Source: Muribaculaceae bacterium
GTDB taxonomy: Bacteria; Bacteroidota; Bacteroidia; Bacteroidales; Muribaculaceae
Assembly (NCBI GenBank): GCA_022510385.1
Contig: JAFLTQ010000014.1
Location: forward strand, 1-64,000
Direction of reading: 5' to 3'
DNA: 64,000 nucleotides
The notes beneath the pieces were generated by a model that ran no database searches, was not told the origin of the DNA, and worked only from the letters and a program-made list of their open reading frames with translations. Each line of letters opens with the position of its first letter. The stretch's first letter is position 1. The translations under genes were made by a program, and so were the position numbers. Shown here piece after piece: positions 49,057-57,935 of the stretch.

Positions 49057-51579
49057 ATGAATTTAAGAGTTCTTACGGGTTCCATTATTGTGTCCCTTCC
49101 ATGCTTATTATTCGCTAAAGGCAATATCAGCGGTAAAGTATTTAATAAATCCACCGGAGAACCGATGGATTTTGTTACGGTTCAACTATTGGATGCAAAA
49201 GGGAAACCTCTTGCAATAGGCACCGCCACCGACCTCGACGGCAGTTTTGTGCTCCAAAATGTCAATGATGGCAATTACATCGTCAAATTCTCCAATATTG
49301 GTAGTGTCGAACAGGAACGGCCTGTTCAAGTTTCCGGAGCTAATATTGTGCTTGATGATGTTCGTCTGGCAGATGATGCCAAAGTGTTGCAGGAAGTTGT
49401 GGTCGAAGGAATCAAAAGCCAAATGCGTTTTGAACTTGATAAAAAAGTGTTTCAAGTTGATGCAAATCTCACGGTAGCCGGAACTTCTGCATCCGAGCTC
49501 CTCGAATCCATACCCTCTGTAGAAGTAGACCAAGATGGTGAGGTTTCCTTAAGAGGAAATTCTTCTGTCACAATTTGGATAAATGGTAAAGAATCAGGTC
49601 TCACTGCCGACAATCGGGCTCAAATACTTGAACAAATTCCGGCAGAGACAATCGACAGGGTTGAAGTAATCACAAATCCATCAGCGAAGTATAGCCCTGA
49701 AGGGACAGCAGGAATTATAAATATTATTCTGAAAAAAGATCGCAGAGCCGGCTATTTCGGAAGCGCTGAAATCAGTGGAAACTCTCGTGGAGGAGGAAAT
49801 GTAGGCTTCAACATCAACTATAATCATTCCAAAGTGGATGCCTTCGCCGGAGTGGGGTTCCGTATGAGAAGGAACAAAGGAGGATCTCTGATGGACAGAA
49901 CTTATGATAAAGGCTATGAATTTGCTCCGGGCCAATTCTATGATGAGGAATATTACACCAATTCTAACGGCCAAAGCCCCAGCCAAGGGAACAATGTCTT
50001 TCTACGCTTGGGAGCCTCCTATCATATCACCGACTTTGACGACATAAGTCTCAGTGGGTTCGGAATGATAGGACATAATAAAAGCAGATCTATCACCGAT
50101 TATACATCTAATCTACCAGAAAATTGGATTTCTAACCTTAATACTTCAAGAAGAAAAGGGGATATGAGAGGCACTCATGTCGAACTTGGATACACTCATA
50201 AATGGACTGATACAAATATTCTTGATATAAACGGATCTTTTAATTATTGGGGAGGTCCCAACAATAATTCATATTTCCAGGAACAGGTCTACGATTATCC
50301 GTACCCCGATTATACCTATTATGACCCTGCTGACGATTTATACTATAACGATGTCTATCAGGAACAGAGCATGAATATGGGTATGAAAAGCTGGGAAGTG
50401 AAAGTGGATTACACTAATCAACTGTCAAAATGGCTCAAATTGGAAACCGGTTATAAAGGGAATTTCGCCAAAGAGAACTCCCCTACCGACACTTATACCG
50501 GCACTTCCAAAGAGGATTTGAAGCAGAATGAATTGCTTTATAATCGTTTCATCTATCGCAATGACATTAATGCCGTATATGCCACTTTAGGAGGAACTGT
50601 TAAAAGTTTCAGCTTTTCTGCAGGCCTTAGAGGCGAACAATGGACGGTGCATACAAAATCATTAGGATTTGGACAAAAAGAGGAAGATACAAAATGGTAT
50701 AAAAAGAATAATTTTGCGCTTTTCCCTTCCCTCTTCCTTTCTCTCTCTCTTCCATACGAAAATGAATTGCAAGTTAACTATACACGTCGTTTGAGAAGAC
50801 CTTGGGGAGGCCAGCTGAACTCTTTCCATGATATCTCCGACCCGGCTAATATATCTTATGGTAATCCGGAATTGCAACCTCAATATTCCAATTCCTATGA
50901 GCTGAATTATCTTAAAAGTTGGACCTGGCATATGATAAGCCTTTCTGCTTATTTACGCACAACTTCAAATATGACCAACAGGGTTAGTTTCCTTGATGGA
51001 GATGTGATGTATTCAACTTGGGCTAATGTTGCCGACGAAACTAATTCCGGCTGTGAAATTGTAGTTAAAAATAATTTCTTCAGGGTTTTAGACCTAACTA
51101 CGACAGTTAACCTCTACAACAACCATATCAGCGCATGGAAATATAATTTTGAAGCTGAATCCGGCAATATCATACCTCTTTCAGGCGATAAGCAAGACAG
51201 TTTTGCCTGGAGTATTCGTGCAATGGCCGGCGTTAAGCTCCCATGGACTCTATCATTCCAAGCCAATGGAGGTTATAATTCCAGAATGTTGACGGCTCAA
51301 GGTTCACGCGAAGGAGGATGGAGTGTTGATGTTGGTTTAAGAAAGAATCTCGGAAACTGGTCATTCTCTGTGAATTGTCGTGACCTGTTTGATTCAAGAA
51401 GATTTAAAAGCACTACTAATGGTCCCGGTTATTCTCAATATTCCGAACGCTGGAGAGGTGGCCGCACCGTCAGGCTTACTGTTAAGTTTTCTTTCGGAAA
51501 TATGGGTAATAAGAAAGGGAATCGTGATGAAGGAGAACCCATGGATGGTTCCGGATATGGTTCAGACATGGATATGTAA
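49057..51579 (+). CDS. TonB-dependent outer-membrane receptor
   Basis: 840 residues. Signal peptide, then a CarbopepD_reg beta sandwich (about 22-105; GTATDLDGSFVLQNVNDGNY). The plug follows with VLQEVVVEGIKSQM as TonB-box-like link, LLESIPSVEVDQDGEVSLRG and VEVITNPSAKYSPEGTAGI, then a long barrel of the OMP_b-brl_3 type with frequent aromatic strand ends. There is no SusD partner beside it, so it is not a polysaccharide utilisation pair. Ligand unknown; the family includes metal-chelate and peptide importers. A DRDE-rich tail (GNRDEGEPMDGSGYGSDMDM) is atypical, since barrels normally end in an aromatic residue. Confidence 0.9.
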   Translation: MNLRVLTGSIIVSLPCLLFAKGNISGKVFNKSTGEPMDFVTVQLLDAKGKPLAIGTATDLDGSFVLQNVNDGNYIVKFSNIGSVEQERPVQVSGANIVLDDVRLADDAKVLQEVVVEGIKSQMRFELDKKVFQVDANLTVAGTSASELLESIPSVEVDQDGEVSLRGNSSVTIWINGKESGLTADNRAQILEQIPAETIDRVEVITNPSAKYSPEGTAGIINIILKKDRRAGYFGSAEISGNSRGGGNVGFNINYNHSKVDAFAGVGFRMRRNKGGSLMDRTYDKGYEFAPGQFYDEEYYTNSNGQSPSQGNNVFLRLGASYHITDFDDISLSGFGMIGHNKSRSITDYTSNLPENWISNLNTSRRKGDMRGTHVELGYTHKWTDTNILDINGSFNYWGGPNNNSYFQEQVYDYPYPDYTYYDPADDLYYNDVYQEQSMNMGMKSWEVKVDYTNQLSKWLKLETGYKGNFAKENSPTDTYTGTSKEDLKQNELLYNRFIYRNDINAVYATLGGTVKSFSFSAGLRGEQWTVHTKSLGFGQKEEDTKWYKKNNFALFPSLFLSLSLPYENELQVNYTRRLRRPWGGQLNSFHDISDPANISYGNPELQPQYSNSYELNYLKSWTWHMISLSAYLRTTSNMTNRVSFLDGDVMYSTWANVADETNSGCEIVVKNNFFRVLDLTTTVNLYNNHISAWKYNFEAESGNIIPLSGDKQDSFAWSIRAMAGVKLPWTLSFQANGGYNSRMLTAQGSREGGWSVDVGLRKNLGNWSFSVNCRDLFDSRRFKSTTNGPGYSQYSERWRGGRTVRLTVKFSFGNMGNKKGNRDEGEPMDGSGYGSDMDM

Positions 51580-51591
51580 GACCTCAATAAT

Positions 51592-53364
51592 TTAACAAGC
51601 ACAGACACCCATTTCGCATTTCTTGCAATCAAACTCGAGGAGGAATCTTCCTCCGGAGTAGTCTAAATAGAGAGGGAATCTCAGGTTTCGGGAATTCCCT
51701 TTTTCTTTTTTACACATTCCCAATTCCCGAAGAATGCAATGGCGTGTAGTCATAACTCTTTTCCCCTTTCCAACTTCCCTTGTTGTTTCCAAGGCGGGTT
51801 CTATCTTTTCCACACCATGATCCTTATAGAACTTCATTGCAAGCTTATTAGCCACATTGTCCCTATAATCCAATTCTTTACTAAAATATAAGACTTCATG
51901 ATTCTCCCTCTTTCTATATTCAAAAGGATAGGTGGCTTTATTAGTTTTGTCGAGCAAATTTATCAACTTTCGCCTCAACGCCGTCAACTCTGAAATTCTA
52001 TAAAATCTTGTTGAGTCGATATTATTGCTGAATCCTGTGAGAAAATAGGAAGTATTGCCTAATCTTTCGAATACATCTTTATAGTCCATCTTTTTCCGGG
52101 ATTCCTCGAAAGGCAAATCCAACGGCAATATCACCTCGACCTCTCTCTCATCTTTAGCACTGATTCTGTTATTTTCCAGCTCTATGGCCAATCCGATTTT
52201 TCTTTCTCCCCTTTCTGCTGCCATCAGTTTTTCCCACTTCACATCAAAAGTACGAAAGAGCTTGCTATTTGAAGGGATATCTATTTTACGAGCCGGTATT
52301 ATTTTATTTCCAACTATACCATTTATATTAACTCCCTGAAAATTTCCATCCCTGTCAAAAAAACTGATACCATCACCGTTATTTAATTGACTCACGGATT
52401 TTATTTCTTCTCCTAGGCTTTTGGGAGTATCCATAGAAGTGATTTTTCGTGGTTTGCGATCTTCAAGAAAATAAGGTGTGAAACCACGGTTAAAACTTTT
52501 ATCCGCTTGAGGTTCAAAATTTTTCCTCACTTCTCCAAAGGAACTTCTCTTAAATTGTTGTGGATTCTTACTAATAATCGAATTAAGACGAAGATTATAA
52601 AGGGATGTTATATTCTTTACATAGGCTAAGTCTTTCAAACGTCCTTCAATCTTAAAAGAAGAAACCCCGGCATCGATAAGGGCTTCAAGATTATGAGATG
52701 CATTGAAGTCCTTTAATGAAAGAAGATGTTTGTTTTTGCAAATCAGATTGCCATCGGCGTCTCTAAGATCGAAAGGTAGCCTGCAAATTTGAGCACACTC
52801 CCCACGGTTGGCACTCCTTTTAGTGACAGCATAACTTGCATGACATCTGCCTGAATAACAGACACACAAGGCACCATGCACAAAAGTTTCAACCGGAATT
52901 GTAACCTCCGAAGTTATTCTCTTTATTTCTTCAAGAGTCAGTTCTCTGGCTAAAACTAATTGCGAGAATCCAACCTCCTGCAGAAATCTCGCCTTTTCGG
53001 GAGTCCGTATGTCACATTGAGTGCTTGCATGAAGAGCGATTGGTGGTATTTTCATTCTTAAGATACCCATATCCTGCACGATCAACGCATCAACCCCGGC
53101 ATGATAAAGATCACGACATAAGGTCTCCACCTCCCTTATTTCATTATCATAAATGATAGTATTGACAGTTGCATAGACTTTTGCACGGTACCTATGGGCA
53201 AAATCCACCACCCTCTCTATATCTTCTATGGAATTGGAAGCAGATTTTCGTGCTCCATGACTCGGAGGTCCGATATAGACGGCATCTGCTCCATGCAAAA
53301 TAGCATCTATCGCAATCTCTGCATTAGCCGCCGGCGAAAGCAACTCAAGCGTTCTAACTTTCAT
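51592..53364 (-). CDS. Peptidase U32-family protein (RNA hydroxylation type)
   Basis: 590 residues. U32 landmarks: [20 protein letters not shown] at the start, VIVQDMGIL-like text near 95, and the signature [19 protein letters not shown] near 170, with further cysteines in [11 protein letters not shown]. Later it has [13 protein letters not shown]. Related bacterial proteins (RlhA, TrhP) take part in hydroxylation of rRNA or tRNA and are not peptidases. The C-terminal part is long and ends in a Cys cluster ([13 protein letters not shown]), a possible metal site. Its start overlaps the smpB stop by four bases. Confidence 0.9.
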   Translation of the reverse strand: MKVRTLELLSPAANAEIAIDAILHGADAVYIGPPSHGARKSASNSIEDIERVVDFAHRYRAKVYATVNTIIYDNEIREVETLCRDLYHAGVDALIVQDMGILRMKIPPIALHASTQCDIRTPEKARFLQEVGFSQLVLARELTLEEIKRITSEVTIPVETFVHGALCVCYSGRCHASYAVTKRSANRGECAQICRLPFDLRDADGNLICKNKHLLSLKDFNASHNLEALIDAGVSSFKIEGRLKDLAYVKNITSLYNLRLNSIISKNPQQFKRSSFGEVRKNFEPQADKSFNRGFTPYFLEDRKPRKITSMDTPKSLGEEIKSVSQLNNGDGISFFDRDGNFQGVNINGIVGNKIIPARKIDIPSNSKLFRTFDVKWEKLMAAERGERKIGLAIELENNRISAKDEREVEVILPLDLPFEESRKKMDYKDVFERLGNTSYFLTGFSNNIDSTRFYRISELTALRRKLINLLDKTNKATYPFEYRKRENHEVLYFSKELDYRDNVANKLAMKFYKDHGVEKIEPALETTREVGKGKRVMTTRHCILRELGMCKKEKGNSRNLRFPLYLDYSGGRFLLEFDCKKCEMGVCAC

Positions 53365-53813
53365 CGCTTCAAAAATCTATCCATGTTGCGCTTATCTTCT
53401 CGCTCTTTGATGGTTTGCCGCTTATCATACTGTTTCTTACCCTTACCTATTCCTATGACGAGCTTGGCATAACCTTTATCATTTATAAAGATTCGGATAG
53501 GTACTATGGTAAATCCCGGTTCATCAGCTGCCTTGGCTATCTTTGCTATCTCTTTTCGATGCAATAAAAGCTTCCTGTCTCTTCTCACGACATGGTTATT
53601 ATAGCTCCCATAAAAATATTCCGAGATATGCATTCCTTTTACCCACACTTCGCCGTTTTCCACTATACAATAACTGTCAGTCAGACTTGCCTTTCCATCA
53701 CGGATTGATTTAATCTCAGTACCCGTCAAGACAATTCCGGCTGTGTAGGTGTCACCTATCTCATAATTAAAATAGGCTTTCTTATTTTTTATGTTAACTT
53801 GCTGAGCTTTCAT
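53361..53813 (-). CDS. smpB: SsrA-binding protein SmpB
   Basis: 150 residues, partner of tmRNA in rescue of stalled ribosomes. Family blocks: [53 protein letters not shown] and the basic LLLHRKEI. The C-terminal tail is basic ([20 protein letters not shown]), as required for decoding-site insertion. No ssrA gene was found in the window. It overlaps the U32 gene, and lies 17 bases after a Yip1-like gene. Confidence 0.95.
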   Translation of the reverse strand: MKAQQVNIKNKKAYFNYEIGDTYTAGIVLTGTEIKSIRDGKASLTDSYCIVENGEVWVKGMHISEYFYGSYNNHVVRRDRKLLLHRKEIAKIAKAADEPGFTIVPIRIFINDKGYAKLVIGIGKGKKQYDKRQTIKEREDKRNMDRFLKR

Positions 53814-53830
53814 TCCATCTATTCATTTAA

Positions 53831-54529
53831 TCACAAGGGCATCAAGGCATTTAAAACCCATTCTATAATCAATGGCATCCCTATAACACCGGCAACAGCG
53901 TATAGATAAAATTTCCATTCCCTATGCTCCTCAAATTTGAAAAATCTAACTCCCTTAAACATTAAATACATTGTCCAAATCGGCAGAAAAAACAATATCG
54001 GCCATAACATTGGCAATAAATCTTTTAGAACGGAAAAGAGGGTTATTGTAGTCAGTGCTACTATAAAATATGATTTTCCATAATCACAATCGAACTTCTT
54101 CGTCATCTCTGCAGGCAATAGCAATTCCATCATCTTTATGATGCAAAAATAACCGAAGAAAAAAGCCACAAAAGCTATCACCGCCTCTGTTATCACTTGA
54201 GTAAGATTGACGTCTACTGCATATATATAATCGGCAAACTTGCTCAATGCCAACAATGCCAACAATGGATAGAAGGCATTAGCTTGAAGGGTTTCGGGCT
54301 TTATTCCGCTTCTCCGAAGCATTTTCCACCCCTCTACAGGACTAAACATTATTCTGACCACCAAGAGGAATGGAATAATTTTCTTGGCGGGCATCTCCTC
54401 TTGTTCATCATTCTCTTCTTGCGAATCTTCTTCGTCGTAGACAGCAAAATTTCTCGGAGATGAATCTTCCGGCCCCTCATCTCCGGGAGTTTCATAGAGG
54501 TATAAATTATCTTTTTCTTCTAAATTCAT
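53831..54529 (-). CDS. Yip1-like membrane protein
   Basis: 232 residues. The N-terminal 45 are acidic and disordered (DEEDSQEENDEQEEMPAKKI); then about five helices with the Yip1-type start VVRIMFSPVEGWKMLRRSG and short loops. Yip1-domain proteins in bacteria have no defined function. It is first in a unit with smpB and the U32 gene; no TAnnTTTG element was recognised immediately upstream. Confidence 0.75.
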   Translation of the reverse strand: MNLEEKDNLYLYETPGDEGPEDSSPRNFAVYDEEDSQEENDEQEEMPAKKIIPFLLVVRIMFSPVEGWKMLRRSGIKPETLQANAFYPLLALLALSKFADYIYAVDVNLTQVITEAVIAFVAFFFGYFCIIKMMELLLPAEMTKKFDCDYGKSYFIVALTTITLFSVLKDLLPMLWPILFFLPIWTMYLMFKGVRFFKFEEHREWKFYLYAVAGVIGMPLIIEWVLNALMPL

Positions 54530-54708
54530 TATAGGATCAGGATTGTTTATTGTTCTTAATTTATTTATGTGTTTTTAATTTCTTTGAATAATAATATATG
54601 ATATCAGTCCATTTGTAATTTTTAGAGCGAAATATTTTGCCAATAATATAATTCAAAATTATTAAAAATAAGATAATACAGCAATACCCTGATACATATA
54701 AAAAAAAA

Positions 54709-54731
54709 TTGGGTGTCGTCGCGACAACCAA
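54709..54731 (+). terminator. GC-rich hairpin in a long AT-rich gap
   Basis: TTGGGTGTCG/CGACAACCAA with one mismatch and a three-base loop, preceded by nine A and followed by TCTTTAATTAA. Stands alone in the 555-base gap; T tract weak. Confidence 0.5.
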
Positions 54732-54759
54732 TCTTTAATTAACCTTAAAATCTAATACC

Positions 54760-54819
54760 ATGAAAAACTCAATGCAAAAGTACAAAAATATTTTTAAAAC
54801 TATGCTATATAACATATAA
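54760..54819 (+). other. 19-codon open frame after the hairpin
   Basis: ATG AAA AAC opens a frame MKNSMQKYKNIFKTMLYNI in the text AACCTTAAAATCTAATACCATG. It could be a leader peptide or chance; nothing in the peptide is recognisable. The remaining gap 54530-54912 has no other gene. Confidence 0.3.
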
Positions 54820-54912
54820 AAATGCGCCATCTTAATATTATTTAACTTTTATAATTCATATGTCGCAGTGATTTATGTTTATTTAACATTCCTTTGGTTT
54901 GTTCTTTTTTTG

Positions 54913-54920
54913 TAATTTTG
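54913..54920 (+). promoter_or_regulatory. -7 element for the EamA gene
   Basis: TAATTTTG, exact TAnnTTTG match with TTTGG 16 bases upstream. Leader of about 160 bases. Confidence 0.55.
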
Positions 54921-55085
54921 CATTTATACTCTATGAATTTTTCCTTTTGAATAGAGGGTAAGAAATGTGATTATCAGTTAACAGAAAATGGGAGAAACTT
55001 TCCCGAAGTTTTCATATAAAAATCGGGGATTGGGTATTTCTTTTAATGATAATCATTTATAATTTAGCTTTCAAGAAAAAAATAT

Positions 55086-56042
55086 ATGAACGGCAAGCTT
55101 AAAGGGAATTTGATGATGTTTGTGGCCAAAACATTTTCCGGCCTCAATCAGAATGCCCTACGCTATTTGCTTCCGAACTGGATGAGTGCGCCGACCGGAG
55201 TGTTGCTCCGTCTTGGGTTTGGCTCTATATTCTTTGCAATTTTTGAATTGTTTGTAAGAAAGAAATATCCGTTGCCAACGTGGAAGGAGGCTACTATCCT
55301 GCTTTTTGCCGGTCTTATTTTAGTTTTCGGTTACATGTGGGCACTCCTTGAGGGTTTATCATTCACCACTCCCATTTCTTCTTCCATTTTTATAAGCCTG
55401 CAACCGGTTTTTGTCTTTATTATCTGCTTGATCATCAAGACAGAAAAATCCACGTGGAAGAAAATCATAGGGATGCTTCTCGGGTTTGGAGGGGCCCTTC
55501 TCTGCGTATTGACTCAACATTCCAGCGAAGTGGCATCCGATCCTTTTAAGGGTAACATGTTTTGTCTGCTTGGTGCTTTACTATTTTCATGCTACCTGGT
55601 TACTGAGAAACGTTATATCCCCAAATATGGCAGCGCAATGGTATCTTTCCTCACATTCTTCGGAGGTGCAGTCGGCGCGGCAATACTTTTAATTTTTTAC
55701 GGCTGGGATGCGGAAGTGTTTCACAAATCTTTTTTTAGCACTCCATTCCTGGTGCTTCTTTTCGTCTTGATATTTCCGACATCAATAAGCTATCTCCTTC
55801 AAGATTTTTCCTTGAAACTTTTGAGTGCAACAGTAGTGGCGCTCTATAGCGACCTCATATTGATTGTATCTGCAATTGCAAGTTATATTATCGGTCAAGA
55901 TAAATTTTCATGGTGGCAGATTTTAGCTATTCTCCTTATGCTTGTATCCGTTTATCTTGTGGAATCTTCAGAATCCGCTAATTCGCCGGTAATCAATAAA
56001 GCATCAGACGTCAATAATGCATCCGGGGACAATAAAGAGTAA
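55086..56042 (+). CDS. EamA-family (DMT) transporter
   Basis: 318 residues with ten hydrophobic helices in two EamA repeats (about 5-140 and 155-292). Family features are FSGLNQNALRYLLPNWMSAP near helix 1, GLSFTTPISSSIFISLQPVF at helix 4 and FPTSISYLLQDFSLKLLSAT in the second half. Metabolite exporter; substrate unknown. A polar C-terminal tail rich in Asn/Asp (NASGDNKE) is outside the fold. Single gene with a long leader. Confidence 0.9.
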   Translation: MNGKLKGNLMMFVAKTFSGLNQNALRYLLPNWMSAPTGVLLRLGFGSIFFAIFELFVRKKYPLPTWKEATILLFAGLILVFGYMWALLEGLSFTTPISSSIFISLQPVFVFIICLIIKTEKSTWKKIIGMLLGFGGALLCVLTQHSSEVASDPFKGNMFCLLGALLFSCYLVTEKRYIPKYGSAMVSFLTFFGGAVGAAILLIFYGWDAEVFHKSFFSTPFLVLLFVLIFPTSISYLLQDFSLKLLSATVVALYSDLILIVSAIASYIIGQDKFSWWQILAILLMLVSVYLVESSESANSPVINKASDVNNASGDNKE

Positions 56043-56083
56043 GGGTGTCTTTAAGAATTTTATTATGAAATAAGGGGAAACTT

Positions 56084-56758
56084 CTAATTTATAGATTTCT
56101 TGGTTTTATCCCTTTTACCTTTCTTCTGAGATTTGAAAGTTTTGCAAAACTCGGCTATTCCACAATTTACACAATCCGGATTGCGTGACTTACATACGTA
56201 TCTTCCATGGAGAATCAGCCAGTGATGGGCAGTCGAAACAATATGCTCCGGTATATATTTCACTAATGTTTTTTCAGTGGCATAAGGCGTCTTTGAATTA
56301 TCTGTGAGGCCTAATCTATTGCTCACTCTGAAAACATGGGTATCTACTGCCATTGCCGATTTATTCCATACGACGGCCAACATCACATTAGCAGTTTTCC
56401 TTCCCACTCCGGGCAGTTTCATCAGATTGTCAATATCCGATGGCATCTCTCCTCCGAATTCATCTACTAAAATTTTGGCAGCTTTGATCAGATGACGTGT
56501 TTTGTTGTTCGGGAAGGTGACACTTTTAATAAAAGAATAGACATCTTCCTCCGATGCAACAGCCAGGGATGCAGGATCCGGAAAGGCCTCAAATAATGCC
56601 GGAGAAACCATATTGACACGTTTGTCGGTGCACTGAGCCGACAATATCACTGCCAAAAGCAGATGGAAAGGAGAATCATACTCAAGCTCTGTTTTGGGAG
56701 ATGGCATTGTCTCCGAAAACCACTTGATGATATTGTCATATCTTTCCTTTCGTGTCAT
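56084..56758 (-). CDS. nth: Endonuclease III
   Basis: 224 residues, base-excision DNA glycosylase/AP lyase for oxidised pyrimidines. The helix-hairpin-helix is MKLPGVGRKTANVML (with the catalytic Lys), followed by the catalytic Asp in AVDTHVFRVSNRLGL. The [4Fe-4S] loop is complete: CKSRNPDCVNCGIAEFC (C-x6-C-x2-C-x5-C). A basic tail of 15 residues ends the protein. 44 bases downstream of pheS on the same strand. Confidence 0.95.
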   Translation of the reverse strand: MTRKERYDNIIKWFSETMPSPKTELEYDSPFHLLLAVILSAQCTDKRVNMVSPALFEAFPDPASLAVASEEDVYSFIKSVTFPNNKTRHLIKAAKILVDEFGGEMPSDIDNLMKLPGVGRKTANVMLAVVWNKSAMAVDTHVFRVSNRLGLTDNSKTPYATEKTLVKYIPEHIVSTAHHWLILHGRYVCKSRNPDCVNCGIAEFCKTFKSQKKGKRDKTKKSIN

Positions 56759-56802
56759 GATTAACGTGTCATTTTATTTTGGTATGATTTAAGCTTCACG
56801 AT

Positions 56803-57828
56803 TTATCGTGCTGACTCAAATTCTGCAAGAAACCTTACATCATTCTCACTGAACATTCTGAGGTCTTTTACTTTATATTTAAGATTAGTGATGCGTTCGA
56901 TACCTAATCCGAAGGCATACCCTGAATAGATTTCAGGATCGATACCACACGACTTCAATACATTCGGATCGACCATACCGCACCCTAAAATTTCAACCCA
57001 GCCGGTTTCCTTACAGAAAGCACAACCTTTCCCACCGCAAATATCACAGCTGATATCCATTTCTGCAGAGGGTTCTGTAAATGGGAAATAAGATGGCCTT
57101 AGACGTATTTTTGTTTCGGGACCAAACATTTGACGCGCAAAATTGAGCAACACCTGCTTCAAATCAGCGAATGAAACATTTTTATCGATATATAATCCCT
57201 CTATCTGATGGAAGAAGCAATGGGCCCTTGCTGAAATAGCCTCATTTCTATAGACCCTCCCCGGACATACAATACGGATAGGGGGCTCAGTTTTTTCCAT
57301 AGTTCTGGTTTGAACCGAAGATGTGTGAGTGCGCAGCAAGACATCCACCGGATTTCTTGCTATAAAAAATGTATCTTGCATATCACGTGCAGGATGATCT
57401 GCTGCAAAATTTAAAGATGAGAATACGTGCCAGTCGTCTTCTATTTCCGGACCCTCGGCCACTGAAAAGCCCATGTCTGAGAAAATCCTGATAATATCGT
57501 TTCTGACTATTGATATAGGATGACGACTCCCTGTAGCGATAGGGGTTGCACTCCGAGTCAGATCTATTGACTTTAGTTCAGGATTCGATGCATTCCCTAC
57601 ATTATCTTTCAAAGAGTTGTATCTCTCAGTGACGTAAATTTTCAATTGATTGAGTTTCTGTCCTAATTCCCTCTTCTGTTCGGCCGGAACGTTCCGGAAC
57701 TCCTCCATTAAGGAAGAGAGGACACCTTTCTTGCTCAAATATTTAAGACGGAAATCCTCGACTTGTGCCAAAGAATCTGCTATAGCTGACTCCACCTCTT
57801 TATAGGCTGCTTCAATTCTATCTAACAT
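56803..57828 (-). CDS. pheS: Phenylalanyl-tRNA synthetase alpha subunit
   Basis: Start set at ATG 57828 (MLDRIEAAYKEVESAI); the track adds 11 residues. 341 residues. N-terminal coiled coil, then the class II core: motif 2 region CPGRVYRNEAISARAHCFFH, substrate-site FTEPSAEMDISC and motif 3 GLGIERITNLKYKVKDLR. Cysteines in CDICGGKGCAFC make an extra knuckle that occurs in some bacterial PheS. The pheT partner is not adjacent, as in many Bacteroidota. Confidence 0.95.
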   Translation of the reverse strand: MLDRIEAAYKEVESAIADSLAQVEDFRLKYLSKKGVLSSLMEEFRNVPAEQKRELGQKLNQLKIYVTERYNSLKDNVGNASNPELKSIDLTRSATPIATGSRHPISIVRNDIIRIFSDMGFSVAEGPEIEDDWHVFSSLNFAADHPARDMQDTFFIARNPVDVLLRTHTSSVQTRTMEKTEPPIRIVCPGRVYRNEAISARAHCFFHQIEGLYIDKNVSFADLKQVLLNFARQMFGPETKIRLRPSYFPFTEPSAEMDISCDICGGKGCAFCKETGWVEILGCGMVDPNVLKSCGIDPEIYSGYAFGLGIERITNLKYKVKDLRMFSENDVRFLAEFESAR

Positions 57829-57935
57829 CACTTTTTTATCTTTATAAGAAACAATAAGCAAATTTACTGATTTTTTTATAAAAAAAGAGAGCCAAGGAAT
57901 AATTCCGGGCTCTCTCTTATAATATTAGGGGTTAA

